Source of the DNA: Candidatus Marinarcus aquaticus
GTDB taxonomy: Bacteria; Campylobacterota; Campylobacteria; Campylobacterales; Arcobacteraceae
Length of the DNA stretch: 64,000 nt
Direction of reading: 5' to 3'
Assembly: GCF_004116335.1 (NCBI RefSeq)
Contig: NZ_PDKN01000001.1
Location: 62,001-126,000 of the forward strand
Shown here: positions 7,971-17,775 of the stretch, one piece after another
Layout of the letters: every line of letters begins with the position of its first letter
Numbering within the stretch: the stretch's first letter is position 1
Translations under genes and position numbers: made by a program
The notes under the pieces: generated by a model
What the model was told of the DNA's origin: nothing
Seen by the model: the letters and a program-made list of their open reading frames with translations, nothing else
Databases searched by the model: none

Positions 7971-8465
7971 GGGTTTTTCGAGCAAATTAATTATTTTTTT
8001 TAAAGAAATTTTTGCCGTTTGAATTTGCACCTCTTTACGGTTTCCATCAAAATGGTGAACCTCTACGATTTTATGGGCATTGGGAATACTTATTCCAATC
8101 ACAACGGTTCCGACTGGTTTTTCTTGGCTTCCACCTGTTGGACCAGCCACACCACTGACTGCAATCGCCCATTGTGCCTTAAACTTAGCTTTAACTCCAT
8201 CGAGCATATCTTCAACCACTGAAACAGAAACCGCCCCATCTTTTTCAAGATTCTCTTGTTTTACTCCCAATTCACTCATTTTAACTTCATTGGAGTATGA
8301 AACGATACTGCCATTAAATACATCAGATGATCCAGAGAGTTCTGTTATCATGGATGCTATTAATCCACCCGTACACGATTCAGCAGTTGTTATTGTCTCT
8401 TTATTACTTCGTAAGATGTCTTGCAGACGTTGCATATCCTCTTGGTTGAAAATGTCATCATACAT
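7959..8465 (-). CDS. pncC: CinA C-terminal family / nicotinamide-nucleotide amidase
   Basis: 168 aa, the size of stand-alone PncC. It shows the CinA C-terminal signatures TAESCTGGLIASMITELSGSS, NGSIVSYSNEVK and AVSGVAGPTGGS. The enzyme deamidates nicotinamide mononucleotide to nicotinate mononucleotide in NAD salvage. The N-terminal domain of full-length CinA is absent, as is usual for stand-alone PncC. The 3' end carries the -35 box of the tRNA promoter. Confidence 0.88.
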   Translation of the reverse strand: MYDDIFNQEDMQRLQDILRSNKETITTAESCTGGLIASMITELSGSSDVFNGSIVSYSNEVKMSELGVKQENLEKDGAVSVSVVEDMLDGVKAKFKAQWAIAVSGVAGPTGGSQEKPVGTVVIGISIPNAHKIVEVHHFDGNRKEVQIQTAKISLKKIINLLEKPLTN

Positions 8466-8536
8466 AATGCTCTCCTCTATATATGTTCTGCAACTATTAT
8501 AATAAAAATGGGGTTAAAAAAAGGGGAAAGAGGATT

Positions 8537-8567
8537 ATATATAAGGTACGTTTTGTACCTTATATAT
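8537..8567 (-). terminator. Terminator after mqo
   Basis: Perfect 13-bp arms ATATATAAGGTAC and GTACCTTATATAT around GTTTT, six bases past the mqo stop. Minus-strand sequence continues with CCTCTTTCCCC and a U-rich tract further on. The stem is strong but the U run is displaced. Confidence 0.7.
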
Positions 8568-8573
8568 GATGTA

Positions 8574-9914
8574 TTATTCTGTTAAATCAGCTAAGAACTG
8601 TTTTTCGTCGAATTTTAGTTTTAAGTAATCACATACTTTATGAATGTCTCGTTCAGCATTTCCTAAACAAGAAGTTGCACCTGGACTTGGCGTCATATTA
8701 AAGATGATTCCATCCCCTGTGTCAATTGAAGCTTCACCCAACATCAATTTTTGTTTCTCTTTATCAAGAACTTGTGGCCGAACCCCTCCAAATCCTTTTG
8801 CGTATTCAATATCACACTCTGTTAATGAAGGAACAATTTTTTGGGCATCTTTAACAAAGAGTTTTTTATTTAACCATGGCACTTCAAATAAGAAGTTTCT
8901 AAATACATAGTTTCGAATATCTGAGTCTTTTAACAAATCCCAGAAAATTTTTACAATGTTTCCATCAAAGTTTAATGTTTTCCAGAAGTCAATGTAGGTA
9001 CCTGGTTTATATCTTTCAAGTTTTGGTAACATTAACGCAGTTGGACCAAATCGTGTTTTACCATCTAATAGAATATCTGGGTCACCATGAAGTGCAGCAA
9101 ATGGAAGTTTGTCATTTTGAACCATGTAGACTTTACCGTTTAAGAGGTGTTTGGTTGTAACGTAGAAACTTCCTGCCATTGGTAAACTTCCCATGTGTTC
9201 ACCATGACCCATTTTATGAGCCAAGTAAAGTGAGTGAGCACCTGCATTTACAACAACAAATGATGCAGAGTATTTTTCCCCTTTAGTGGTTGTAAGTTCA
9301 TATCCATCACTTGTTTTTTTGATCTCTTCAACTTCGCTGTTGAAGTAAACATCGGTTACTACATCTTCACACGCTTGAGCTTGTTTGACTAACTCTTCAG
9401 TCATTTTACCAAAGTCAACTGTTGTGTATTGATCTTTTGCACCCATTGCGACAATATTTTCAGGTCGATCACTTCCATCTGTCATTTCAACAAGTTTTGG
9501 CTCTAACTCTTTTAGTTTCTCTTTGTCCCATAACTCTAAGTAAGGGAAAAGCTCTTTAAACTCATGGTATCTTTTTGTAATAAACTCGACCTCTTTATCA
9601 CCCACACCTAAAGCCATTTTTTGGTGAGAGAACATTACTTTGTCTTGAAGACCGTATTGTAAACAGAACTTCTCAACCATTTTGGCTGTTCTTTTAGTGA
9701 TTTTTGCTTTTTCCAAAGTATAGTTTGTCTCAATATCCCCTACGTGAATTGTTTGAGAGTTGCTTGTACCTTTTGTATTTAAAGTTGCAAGAGCTTCATA
9801 TTTTTCCAACATACAAATTTTTTTAACATCGGTATATTTGGCTAACTCATAAAACAGTGCAGCACCAGAGATACCACCACCAACAATTACAACGTCATAA
9901 TTTTTATCGTTCAT
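8574..9914 (-). CDS. mqo: Malate:quinone oxidoreductase
   Basis: 446 aa from the ATG at 9914 (MNDKNYDVVIVGGGISGAA), preceded by AGGAAC. An upstream in-frame start would add 42 unrelated residues. The N-terminal Rossmann GxGxxG FAD site and the GTSNSQTIHVGDIETNY segment match the short Mqo branch found in Campylobacterota. It is a peripheral membrane flavoprotein that oxidises malate to oxaloacetate and passes electrons to the quinone pool, replacing NAD-linked malate dehydrogenase in the TCA cycle. It is a single gene with its own terminator, divergent from the zinc-ribbon gene. Confidence 0.9.
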   Translation of the reverse strand: MNDKNYDVVIVGGGISGAALFYELAKYTDVKKICMLEKYEALATLNTKGTSNSQTIHVGDIETNYTLEKAKITKRTAKMVEKFCLQYGLQDKVMFSHQKMALGVGDKEVEFITKRYHEFKELFPYLELWDKEKLKELEPKLVEMTDGSDRPENIVAMGAKDQYTTVDFGKMTEELVKQAQACEDVVTDVYFNSEVEEIKKTSDGYELTTTKGEKYSASFVVVNAGAHSLYLAHKMGHGEHMGSLPMAGSFYVTTKHLLNGKVYMVQNDKLPFAALHGDPDILLDGKTRFGPTALMLPKLERYKPGTYIDFWKTLNFDGNIVKIFWDLLKDSDIRNYVFRNFLFEVPWLNKKLFVKDAQKIVPSLTECDIEYAKGFGGVRPQVLDKEKQKLMLGEASIDTGDGIIFNMTPSPGATSCLGNAERDIHKVCDYLKLKFDEKQFLADLTE

Positions 9915-10103
9915 ATTCCCAGTTCCTATTATTTTAAATATATCCTGAAATAGTATCATAAAAAAATTATAATTCCCAAATGAAAAACTTGAAAAAAGCA
10001 ATTTTGTCCAGAGAATATTATATATAGTAACACTTTGCAAATTTATAAGAAAAACTTAACTTACATCAAACCAATTTTGCAATTATTTTTATATACTTTC
10101 AAA

Positions 10104-10280
10104 ATGTTTAACCTATTTAGAAGAAAAAAAGAGAAAAAATCCTTACAGGGAAAAATTTTTGTATGCAAGCATTGTAAACTTGTTTGTAAAGATTGTACAA
10201 CGATGTACTGTTTTTCCTGTTATGCCAAGCTTGAAAATCCCTGTCCCCGATGTGGTAAACGTAATATCGACCCAAAATAG
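10104..10280 (+). CDS. Small zinc-ribbon protein
   Basis: 58 aa from the ATG at 10104 (MFNLFRRKKEK); an earlier in-frame ATG at 10035 is less likely. A basic N-terminus is followed by paired cysteines CKHC, CKDC, CFSC and CPRC, enough for two zinc knuckles of the zinc-ribbon/rubredoxin-like kind. The C-terminal CPRCGKRN resembles ribbons used for nucleic-acid or protein contact. I do not recognise a named family. It sits between divergent mqo and ileS and ends 70 bp before ileS. Confidence 0.6.
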   Translation: MFNLFRRKKEKKSLQGKIFVCKHCKLVCKDCTTMYCFSCYAKLENPCPRCGKRNIDPK

Positions 10281-10306
10281 AATTCTAATCAAGGTTTAAC
10301 CAATAA

Positions 10307-10319
10307 TTAGATAAAATCA
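10307..10319 (+). promoter_or_regulatory. Probable ileS -10 promoter element
   Basis: TTAGATAAAATCA lies 32 bp upstream of the ileS ATG. The identical 13-mer occurs upstream of rpsB at 22633-22645, which supports a shared housekeeping -10 element. No clear -35 box is seen, as is common in this phylum. Confidence 0.45.
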
Positions 10320-10350
10320 TCCCATTTTATGTCAATAAGGTAATTAGAAA

Positions 10351-13080
10351 ATGGATTACAAAGAGAGTTTATTACTTCCTAAAACCGATTTCCCAATGAG
10401 AGGAAATTTACCCAATAACGAACCAAAGAAATATCAACTTTGGAATGAAACCAATGTTTATGAAAAAATGAAAAAAAATAGAGAAGGGGCACCTTCTTTT
10501 ACGCTGCATGATGGACCACCATATGCAAATGGTCATATTCATATTGGACATGCACTGAATAAAATTTTAAAAGATATGATTGTGAAGTATCATTACTTCA
10601 ATGGAAAATCAGTACGATTTACGCCAGGTTGGGACTGTCATGGTCTACCAATTGAGCAAAAAGTTGAAGAGAAAATTGGTGGGGCAAAGAAAAAAGAGCT
10701 TCCAAAATCAAAACTTCGAGAGCTGTGTCGAGATCACGCAACTAAATTCATTGATATCCAACGAGAAGAGTTTAAACAGTTAGGTGTGATTGCAGATTGG
10801 GACAACCCATATTTAACAATGGACTTTAAATTTGAAGCCAATATTTATAGAGAACTGTGTGCCATTGCTAAACAAGGATTGTTGGTTCAACGAAGCAAAC
10901 CTGTTTACTGGTCATGGGCTGCACAAACGGCATTGGCTGAAGCGGAAGTTGAGTATGAAGATAAAGTATCTCCATCTATTTTCGTGGCATTCAAACATGA
11001 AAGTATGGATGCCAGCATTGTTATTTGGACAACCACTCCGTGGACACTGCCAGCAAATACAGGGATTGCACTTAATCCTGAAGAGACCTATGTTCTGACA
11101 AGTGATAAATATATTGTGGCTAAAAAACTTTACAATTCATTGGTTGAAAATGGCGTGATTTCTGGAAGTGTTGAAAAAGATATTGATCCAAAAACACTTG
11201 AAAATACAAACGCAATCAATCCACTCAATGGTCGAACTTCAAAAGTGGTTTTAGGAGAGCATGTACTGATGGATTCTGGTTCAGGTGCTGTACACACAGC
11301 CCCTGGACATGGTGAGGATGACTACAAAGTCGGGTTAAAATATGACCTTGATGTCATCATGCCTGTAGATGCATACGGTAAATATGATGAAACAATTGTA
11401 CGAGAAAAACTCTTTAAAGAGACCGATAAATATTTAGGTGTGAATGTATTCCAAGCAAATGAGCCAATCTTAGAAGAGTTAGGAGAGGCACTTTTAAAAC
11501 GAGAAGACATTAAACACTCATACCCACACTGTTGGCGAACACATAAACCTATTATTTTTAGAGCAACCAAACAGTGGTTTATCTCTATTGATGATGAGTA
11601 TGGGCAAAAAAATGAAACACTCAGAAAGAACGCTTTAGAAGTAGTAGAAAACTTGAAATTCTATCCTGAGTGGGGACGAAATCGACTTAAAGCGATGCTT
11701 GAAGGGCGACCAGATTGGTGCATCTCAAGACAAAGAGATTGGGGAGTACCAATTGCTTTTTTCAGAAACAAAAAAACCGATGAAATCATTTTTGATGAAA
11801 AAGTCGTGAACTACACAGCGATGATTTTTGAACAAAAAGGGTGCGATGCATGGTATGATTTAGAAATCAGCGAACTGCTCTATCCAGGAAGTGGATACAA
11901 CCCAGAAGATTTAGAAAAAACCATGGATATTTTAGATGTATGGTTTGATTCTGGTTCAACACAAAATGCAGTTTTACGTAGCCGAAACTATGATGCAGGA
12001 ACATTCCCCGCAGATATGTATCTTGAAGGAAGTGACCAACACCGAGGTTGGTTCCAATCTTCACTTTTAACCACATTGGCTTCAAGTGAGTGTGCCCCAT
12101 TTAAATCGATTTTAACACATGGTTTTACAATGGACGAAAAAGGTGAAAAGATGTCTAAGTCAAAGGGTAATGTAATTGACCCTGCGAAAATAATGAAACA
12201 GTATGGTTCTGAAATTTTAAGATTATGGGTGGCGATGAGTGATTATCAAAATGATCAAAAAATCTCTGATAACATCTTAAAACAAAATGCGGAATTGTAT
12301 CGAAAAATCAGAAACACTGCACGTTTCCTTTTAGCAAACGTCTCAGATTTAGAAGCAATTGTAAGTGTGGATAAATTGGGTGTGTTAGACCGATGGATTT
12401 TGTCCAAAGCCAAATCAGTCTTTGATGAGATTGAAACAGCATTTGCAAACTATGAGTTCTCAAAAGGGTTGAACAAACTCAACCACTTTTTAGTCGTAGA
12501 CTTAAGTGGTATTTATATGGATATTTGTAAAGACCGATTGTATTGTGATGGCAAAAATGAGATCCACAGAACTGGTGCTCAAAGTGCAATGGCAATGATT
12601 GCTAAGAAGCTTTTCAGCACAATGGCACCAATTTTAACGTATACCATTGATGAACTGCTTGAGTATGCACCTGCTGTTATCAAAGAGAGTGCAAACGATG
12701 TCTTTGATTTGCCTGCGTATGAATTGCCAGTGGTTGAAAGTGCTTTAAATGAAGAACATTTAATTCATGCAAAAGAGAAATTCAGTGAAGCCATTGATAC
12801 ACTTAAAAAAGATAAAACCATTAAAACAACATTAGAGTTAGAGCTGTATACAAACAGTGATTCAATTCATGTATTAGAAGCAATTGAAGCTGCTGATTGG
12901 TTCTTAGTCAGTGATGTTTTAAAAACAAAGCAGAGTGAAGCTAAAGCGAGCTTTGAAGTGGATGGGTGTGAGTTTGAAGTCTACATGGCTTCAAAACACA
13001 AATGCCCAAGATGTTGGAAGTTTACAGCTTCAGAAGAAGAGACATTGTGTGAACGATGCTCGGAAGTCATTGAAAAATAG
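10351..13080 (+). CDS. ileS: Isoleucyl-tRNA synthetase
   Basis: 909 aa class I synthetase, normal bacterial length. HIGH motif in [16 protein letters not shown] (~residue 60), [10 protein letters not shown], editing-domain region ~190-390, and KMSKS in [12 protein letters not shown] (~residue 600). The C-terminal zinc finger CPRCWKF...CERC is present. It charges tRNA-Ile and hydrolyses mischarged Val. The next gene begins 2 bp after the stop, so a small membrane peptide and the NifU-like protein are probably cotranscribed. Confidence 0.97.
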   Translation: MDYKESLLLPKTDFPMRGNLPNNEPKKYQLWNETNVYEKMKKNREGAPSFTLHDGPPYANGHIHIGHALNKILKDMIVKYHYFNGKSVRFTPGWDCHGLPIEQKVEEKIGGAKKKELPKSKLRELCRDHATKFIDIQREEFKQLGVIADWDNPYLTMDFKFEANIYRELCAIAKQGLLVQRSKPVYWSWAAQTALAEAEVEYEDKVSPSIFVAFKHESMDASIVIWTTTPWTLPANTGIALNPEETYVLTSDKYIVAKKLYNSLVENGVISGSVEKDIDPKTLENTNAINPLNGRTSKVVLGEHVLMDSGSGAVHTAPGHGEDDYKVGLKYDLDVIMPVDAYGKYDETIVREKLFKETDKYLGVNVFQANEPILEELGEALLKREDIKHSYPHCWRTHKPIIFRATKQWFISIDDEYGQKNETLRKNALEVVENLKFYPEWGRNRLKAMLEGRPDWCISRQRDWGVPIAFFRNKKTDEIIFDEKVVNYTAMIFEQKGCDAWYDLEISELLYPGSGYNPEDLEKTMDILDVWFDSGSTQNAVLRSRNYDAGTFPADMYLEGSDQHRGWFQSSLLTTLASSECAPFKSILTHGFTMDEKGEKMSKSKGNVIDPAKIMKQYGSEILRLWVAMSDYQNDQKISDNILKQNAELYRKIRNTARFLLANVSDLEAIVSVDKLGVLDRWILSKAKSVFDEIETAFANYEFSKGLNKLNHFLVVDLSGIYMDICKDRLYCDGKNEIHRTGAQSAMAMIAKKLFSTMAPILTYTIDELLEYAPAVIKESANDVFDLPAYELPVVESALNEEHLIHAKEKFSEAIDTLKKDKTIKTTLELELYTNSDSIHVLEAIEAADWFLVSDVLKTKQSEAKASFEVDGCEFEVYMASKHKCPRCWKFTASEEETLCERCSEVIEK

Positions 13081-13082
13081 AT

Positions 13083-13193
13083 ATGATGTTAACAGAACCA
13101 GTAAGCTTAACATTTATCTTTCAAACCATTGCTGTCATCTTAGCATGTACAGCAGCGGGTATTGTATTAGTGAAATTAAAGACAAGAAAGTAG
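13083..13193 (+). CDS. 36-aa single-pass membrane peptide
   Basis: ATG at 13083 gives MMLTEPVSLTFIFQTIAV... ending KLKTRK: a short polar start, ~20 hydrophobic residues and a basic tail, hence a likely single membrane helix with its C-terminus in the cytoplasm. It starts 2 bp after the ileS stop and ends 5 bp before the NifU-like gene, filling the gap exactly, which argues for a real gene. No family is recognised. Confidence 0.55.
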   Translation: MMLTEPVSLTFIFQTIAVILACTAAGIVLVKLKTRK

Positions 13194-13198
13194 GTATT

Positions 13199-13477
13199 AT
13201 GATTCCATTTTCAGATGAAGATTTATTGCCACCTGTGACGCATATTATTAATGATAAAATTGCACCCATGTTAGCACGTGATGGTGGTGCCATACAACTC
13301 ATAACCGTAAAAGAACAAAAGGTCTATATTCAACTTCAAGGTTCATGCGTAGGGTGTGCAGCCAGTGGGAGCACCCTTAAATATATTGTAGAAAAAGAGC
13401 TTAAAGAAGCAATCCATCCAGAACTAGAGATCATCAATGTTCCTATTGGAATGGAAGAGAAATTAGAGGAACTGTAA
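13199..13477 (+). CDS. NifU C-terminal-type Fe-S cluster scaffold protein
   Basis: 92 aa from ATG 13199. An in-frame reading extends far upstream inside ileS, but this start fits the domain. It consists of one NifU C-terminal (Nfu) domain with DGGAIQLITVKEQKVYIQLQGSC and the CxxC pair SCVGCAASGSTLK, which holds a transferable [4Fe-4S] cluster. The stop overlaps the next start (TAATG). It probably serves general Fe-S delivery; the respiratory enzymes and radical SAM protein encoded here are possible clients. Confidence 0.88.
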   Translation: MIPFSDEDLLPPVTHIINDKIAPMLARDGGAIQLITVKEQKVYIQLQGSCVGCAASGSTLKYIVEKELKEAIHPELEIINVPIGMEEKLEEL

Positions 13478-14070
13478 TGATTAATGAGAACAGACTGTTA
13501 AACGAAGCCCATGCGTACTTCTCTCAAAAAGAGTACGATAAAGCCATCTTTTTATATAGTCAACTCTGCTCGCTTTTCCCTCAAAACCAAGAGTATCCCA
13601 TGTACGCTCTTTTTTGCGATATTGCAAGTGAAGATGAGTCAAAAGGGGTCTCTTTGTTTGACTATTTTAGTGTGGTAAAAGATAAGAATATTGAAGAAGC
13701 CATTGCATATGTACATGATGTTGTAGATGCGTATGATGGTGATAATGAAAAAATGACACAAATTTTAAAAGAGATTACCAGTACAACGATAGATTCATTG
13801 GATGCCATTAAATATGAAGATTTTATGGCATTGGTTGAATCACGAGGTTCATTTCGTATTGCATTTGAAGATATCATGTTTTCAACCAAAGTTGCCATTG
13901 ATTCCAAAGAGGACTTTTTTGATTTTGTTTCAAAATTGATTGATAATGATTTTAATACCACTGCATATAGTTATTTAGATGGCTTTAATGAGTACTTTTC
14001 GTATGATCAAAAAATCGAAGAGTTGTATAAAAAATTAGAAGAGAAAAATCTTGTTTCTAAAAACCACTGA
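13477..14070 (+). CDS. TPR-like protein of unknown function
   Basis: 197 aa. The N-terminus LLNEAHAYFSQKEYDKAIFLYSQLCSLFPQN matches one tetratricopeptide repeat; the rest is acidic and helical without a recognised motif. There is no signal peptide, so it is probably cytoplasmic. It is translationally coupled to the NifU-like gene (TAATG) and overlaps the murE start by 20 bp, so the three form one unit. A scaffold or partner role is inferred only from the TPR. Confidence 0.7.
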   Translation: MINENRLLNEAHAYFSQKEYDKAIFLYSQLCSLFPQNQEYPMYALFCDIASEDESKGVSLFDYFSVVKDKNIEEAIAYVHDVVDAYDGDNEKMTQILKEITSTTIDSLDAIKYEDFMALVESRGSFRIAFEDIMFSTKVAIDSKEDFFDFVSKLIDNDFNTTAYSYLDGFNEYFSYDQKIEELYKKLEEKNLVSKNH

Positions 14071-15340
14071 TACTTCTTTTACAGATAACAGTAAAGAGGC
14101 CAATGCACAAAATGCTTTTGTTTATTCACAACAAAATGAACGTTATATAGAGGATGCTAAAAAGAGCGGTTGTACTCAATTTATTCCAAGCAGTGAACTG
14201 AAAAACCATATCGATTTATCTAATATAAAAATTGTGGGTATCACAGGTACCAATGGTAAAACAACAACCGCTGCAGCGATTTATTCACTGCTTTTGGACT
14301 TGGGCTATAAAGTTGCCTTACAAGGTACGCGAGGCTTTTTTATCAATGATGAAAGAGTTGAAGAGTACTCGTTAACCACACCCGTACAACTTACAAATTT
14401 TGCACATATTTTAGAAGCCATCCATCATGGATGTCGATATTTTGTAATGGAAGTAAGCTCTCATGCCATTGAGCAAAAACGAATTGAAGGTTTAGAGTTT
14501 GCTCTGAAAATTCACACCAATATTACTCGAGATCATTTGGATTATCACAAAACCATCGAAGAGTACATCCAAGTAAAAAACTCCTTTTTTGAAGATGATA
14601 CCCCAAAACTTATCAATAAAGATGATAAGGTCGTAAAATACAATGTGAAAAATGGCTATGCCTATTCATTGGATGAGCCATCAACGTATAAAGTACAAGC
14701 GTACTCTTTTAAAGAGGGCATGTCTGTCATGCTTCAATACTTTGAACAAACGGCAACATTTGAATCAAATATGATGGGTATTTTTAATGTTTATAATCTC
14801 ACAGCTGCGGTTGCAGCTGTGCATATTTTAACCCAAAAACCGTTACAAAGTATCTGTAATGAAATCGAAAATTTTGCAGGAGTGAGTGGACGCATGCAAA
14901 CGGTCAGTGAAAACCCTTTGGTCATCATTGATTTTGCCCATACTCCTGATGGAATGAAAAAAGTGTTAGAGAGTTTTGCGCATAAAGAGATTATTTGTGT
15001 TTTTGGGGCAGGAGGTGATCGAGACAGGGAAAAACGACCTTTAATGGGACATATAGCTGAGCTTTACAGCAAACATATTATTGTCACCAGTGATAACCCC
15101 CGTTTTGAAGACCCTGATATTATCATTGAAGATATTTTAAAAGGGATTAAAAACCAAAATAACACGATTGTAGAAATCAACCGTAAAGAGGCGATTAAAA
15201 AAGCAATTGCAATGGCGGATGAAAAAAGTGTGGTATTGGTATTAGGCAAAGGGGATGAGAGCACTCAAATTATTTATGATCAAAAACTTCCATTTTCAGA
15301 TAAACAAGTCATTGAAGAGATTTTACAACTGAACGTTTAG
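14051..15340 (+). CDS. murE: UDP-MurNAc-tripeptide synthetase (meso-DAP ligase)
   Basis: 429 aa from a TTG start at 14051 inside the preceding gene. The ATP site GITGTNGKTTTA, the TTPVQL and VSSHAIEQKRIEG segments and the DNPRFEDP signature of meso-diaminopimelate-specific MurE are all present. It adds meso-DAP to UDP-MurNAc-L-Ala-D-Glu in peptidoglycan synthesis. It is shorter than the E. coli enzyme because the N-terminal UDP-binding domain is reduced, which I recall as usual for Campylobacterota. Its 3' end overlaps the convergent gene by 4 bp. Confidence 0.93.
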   Translation: MFLKTTDTSFTDNSKEANAQNAFVYSQQNERYIEDAKKSGCTQFIPSSELKNHIDLSNIKIVGITGTNGKTTTAAAIYSLLLDLGYKVALQGTRGFFINDERVEEYSLTTPVQLTNFAHILEAIHHGCRYFVMEVSSHAIEQKRIEGLEFALKIHTNITRDHLDYHKTIEEYIQVKNSFFEDDTPKLINKDDKVVKYNVKNGYAYSLDEPSTYKVQAYSFKEGMSVMLQYFEQTATFESNMMGIFNVYNLTAAVAAVHILTQKPLQSICNEIENFAGVSGRMQTVSENPLVIIDFAHTPDGMKKVLESFAHKEIICVFGAGGDRDREKRPLMGHIAELYSKHIIVTSDNPRFEDPDIIIEDILKGIKNQNNTIVEINRKEAIKKAIAMADEKSVVLVLGKGDESTQIIYDQKLPFSDKQVIEEILQLNV

Positions 15341-16434
15341 TTGTAAGCTCGAATGACCACACCTCGATACTCTAACTCGGTTTTAAGCGTGTAGTTTTGC
15401 TCTAAGATAGAGACTTTATCTCCTAAGTTTTTTTGTATAAAAGCTTTGGCTTTTTTAACACGATCCTCCCCAAGTATATAGACATTTTTATATTTGGTGT
15501 CATTGATGACATCTTTTTCATCGACTAAATCAATGATACCAATCACTTCAAACTTTGAAGCCGATTTATGCTCTTGTAAAAAGCTGCTGATTTTATCTTG
15601 ACATATAATAGTCAGCTCGGATTCATTGGATTTTAGGTTATAACACTTGATCAACTCAAAATCTCTTTGGGGTTCTTCTACAAATGCTATTTCTTCTTTT
15701 TGAATGGCAGTTTCATCAACTTTTTTTTGAATAGGCTCTTTTAGTTCAATAGGCGCTGTAACAATTGCAACTGTTTTTGGAACTTCTGGGCTATCTTTTT
15801 GTATCACTTTTTCAATAACGGCTTCTTTTTCATTAGGCAGTGCAAGCACTTTAGAGTTATTTTGAGAGGTCTCTTGTATTGGGTGTTCTATCACTGCTTC
15901 TTGTTGGGATACTTTAATCTGAGGTTGTTGCACAGCAGGTAAAGTTGTAAGACGATTTTGTTCTTCAACTTTGGCAATGGCAGTATCCGTTGCCATATTG
16001 GATTGCTCTTGTTGTACTTCTGGAGAGGTCAAAGGTATATCTGCTTGGGCGATTTGTTCGTCATTGACTTCAACTTCTGGTCCTTTATGCGCATCAAAAG
16101 TTGGATCCTCTTCTAACATCTGTTCGTGTTCAGGCAGTTGAGGTTGCACAATCATTGCCGCAGAATCATACAGACTTTGCTCTTTTTCTTCATTTTGATA
16201 ACGTCGTTCAGGATTACTTAAATGCTCTTTAAAAAGCTCTTGAAGCGTCTCTTGGTTTTTAACAGTGAACTCTTTTTCAATGCTTTGTTTTGCAATCACA
16301 CCTGTTTGATGAGTATATGAGTAGTAAGTAATACTCACAGCACAAATAAGGAAAGTAATCAACCACAAATAGTTTTTATTGTTGATGTTTTTTGATTTTA
16401 ACTCTTTATGAACACGTTCTTCAAAACTTTCCAA
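15337..16434 (-). CDS. Membrane-anchored protein with Pro/Glu-rich linker and possible OmpA-like end
   Basis: 365 aa. A cytoplasmic start of ~22 residues, one membrane helix (LWLITFLICAVSITYYSY) and a long low-complexity linker rich in Glu, Gln, Pro and Val (about residues 70-250). The C-terminal ~105 residues contain VIGIIDLVD...ILGEDRVKKAKAFIQKNL, which resembles the spacing of OmpA-like peptidoglycan-binding domains, but the match is weak. It is the last gene of the MoxR/VWA operon, 50 bp after the VWA gene, so it may anchor that complex to the cell wall. Confidence 0.65.
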   Translation of the reverse strand: MESFEERVHKELKSKNINNKNYLWLITFLICAVSITYYSYTHQTGVIAKQSIEKEFTVKNQETLQELFKEHLSNPERRYQNEEKEQSLYDSAAMIVQPQLPEHEQMLEEDPTFDAHKGPEVEVNDEQIAQADIPLTSPEVQQEQSNMATDTAIAKVEEQNRLTTLPAVQQPQIKVSQQEAVIEHPIQETSQNNSKVLALPNEKEAVIEKVIQKDSPEVPKTVAIVTAPIELKEPIQKKVDETAIQKEEIAFVEEPQRDFELIKCYNLKSNESELTIICQDKISSFLQEHKSASKFEVIGIIDLVDEKDVINDTKYKNVYILGEDRVKKAKAFIQKNLGDKVSILEQNYTLKTELEYRGVVIRAYN

Positions 16435-16484
16435 TTGATGACCTTATTATAAGTTCCTTTATTATAACACATTAAAGGATTATT

Positions 16485-17396
16485 TTAAATTATCTCATTT
16501 TTATTTTTAAAATAAATAAAACCAATGAGTGCCATAACCGCACAAAAAAGTGGGTAGAAAAAGAGGTACTCTTTTAAGACTATTTTATTATTTTCTATTT
16601 TAGATTTTTCCAATTGGTCAATTTGTTCATAAATGGTAAGCAAATCTTTTTTACTCTTTGCCATAAATGAAGCCCCATTGGATACAGAAGCGATGTGTTT
16701 AAGAAGCAAAGGATTAAAGTCTCCAATTCCTATGGTATAAACTTTGATCTTGTGCTTTTTAAGAAGTTTTTCAATCACTTGCAGAGGAATTTGACTGGCG
16801 GTGTCTTCTCCATCGGTTAATAATACAATTACTTTAGAGTGTGCTTGTGAATGCTTAAGGATGTTCACACTGTTTGCAAGGGAGTCAATAAGCGCCGTTT
16901 TATCTCCAATAATACCAATATCCAAATAATCAATAATTTGCGCTTGCGCTTGTTTATCAAAACTTAAAGGAGATGCCATCATGACTTGGCTTCCAAATAC
17001 CACCAATGCGATGTTATCTGAGGTACGTTTTTGTATGAATTGTTTTACAATATCACGCGTGACTTGCCAACGATTCATGGTTCGGTTATTGTTGTCTAAC
17101 CCTAACTCTTTCATGGAAGCACTGGTATCCAGATTTAAAACAATATCAATCCCTTGATTTTTAATGATATGTGTATCTTCTTGAATGATGGGAGAAGCCA
17201 AAGCAATGAGGGTACATACAATGGTAATCCACTTTAAAAAAGAGGTTAAAGGGTAGTTGAGTATTCGTGATTTTTGATAGATTTGAATGTGGGGAAAGTA
17301 GTATGCAGTGAATTTTGTTTTACACAAAAAAGCACACGCAATAAAAAGCGCAATCAAGAGAAGTACATAAGGATATTCAAATTGAATGTCAAACAT
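16485..17396 (-). CDS. BatA-like VWA-domain membrane protein
   Basis: 303 aa. Two membrane helices at the N-terminus (~7-25 and ~53-70), a von Willebrand A domain with MIDAS residues DTSAS (~91-95) and LTDGEDT (~195), and a C-terminal membrane helix. This is the BatA layout of aerotolerance-type operons, where VWA proteins cooperate with MoxR ATPases. The MIDAS is complete, so metal-dependent ligand binding is likely. It overlaps the upstream gene by 8 bp. Only one VWA gene is present, whereas Bacteroides-type operons have two. Confidence 0.85.
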   Translation of the reverse strand: MFDIQFEYPYVLLLIALFIACAFLCKTKFTAYYFPHIQIYQKSRILNYPLTSFLKWITIVCTLIALASPIIQEDTHIIKNQGIDIVLNLDTSASMKELGLDNNNRTMNRWQVTRDIVKQFIQKRTSDNIALVVFGSQVMMASPLSFDKQAQAQIIDYLDIGIIGDKTALIDSLANSVNILKHSQAHSKVIVLLTDGEDTASQIPLQVIEKLLKKHKIKVYTIGIGDFNPLLLKHIASVSNGASFMAKSKKDLLTIYEQIDQLEKSKIENNKIVLKEYLFFYPLFCAVMALIGFIYFKNKNEII

Positions 17397-17775
17397 CTAA
17401 TTCATCCATAAAGGTTTCCAGTCTTATCAAGGTCGTTCTAGAAAATGGGGGCACCTCTTTTTTATATTTATACATTTCAAGCTCTTCAAGTAAGAGCAAA
17501 AAAAACTTCTTTTCATGATCGGTTTGTATGAGTTTCCACCCACATTGCGTAATCACATAAGCGCTCTTTTTAGAATCATTTAAGTCAATGTTTTTTAATA
17601 GGGTATAGTAGTGTTGTCGTTCACTGTTTTTTTTGTAAATTAAGAAAGAATAGATTAAATAAGCAATCAATCCAAGCACCAAAATCGCCATAGTAACAAG
17701 TGCAATAAAAGCATACAAAGATAGGTCGGGTACTGAAACCAAAGGTTTGATGTCGTATAAGTTTAGCTCTTTCAT
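17389..17775 (-). CDS. DUF4381-like membrane protein of the MoxR/VWA operon
   Basis: 128 aa. An ~20-residue periplasmic start (LYDIKPLVSVPDLSLY), one membrane helix (~22-47) and a cytoplasmic helical tail. Position and layout match the DUF4381 proteins found between DUF58 and VWA genes. It overlaps both neighbours (8 bp and 4 bp), so strict translational coupling is likely. It has no catalytic motif and is presumed structural within the complex. Confidence 0.7.
   Translation of the reverse strand: MKELNLYDIKPLVSVPDLSLYAFIALVTMAILVLGLIAYLIYSFLIYKKNSERQHYYTLLKNIDLNDSKKSAYVITQCGWKLIQTDHEKKFFLLLLEELEMYKYKKEVPPFSRTTLIRLETFMDELDV

Noticed and set aside
10281-10350. T-box or other riboswitch upstream of ileS
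   Set aside because: Only 70 bp separate it from the upstream gene, with no specifier stem or T-box sequence.
12935-13198. N-terminal extension of the NifU-like frame into ileS
   Set aside because: The extension overlaps the end of ileS out of frame and lacks homology; the start at 13199 gives exactly one Nfu domain.
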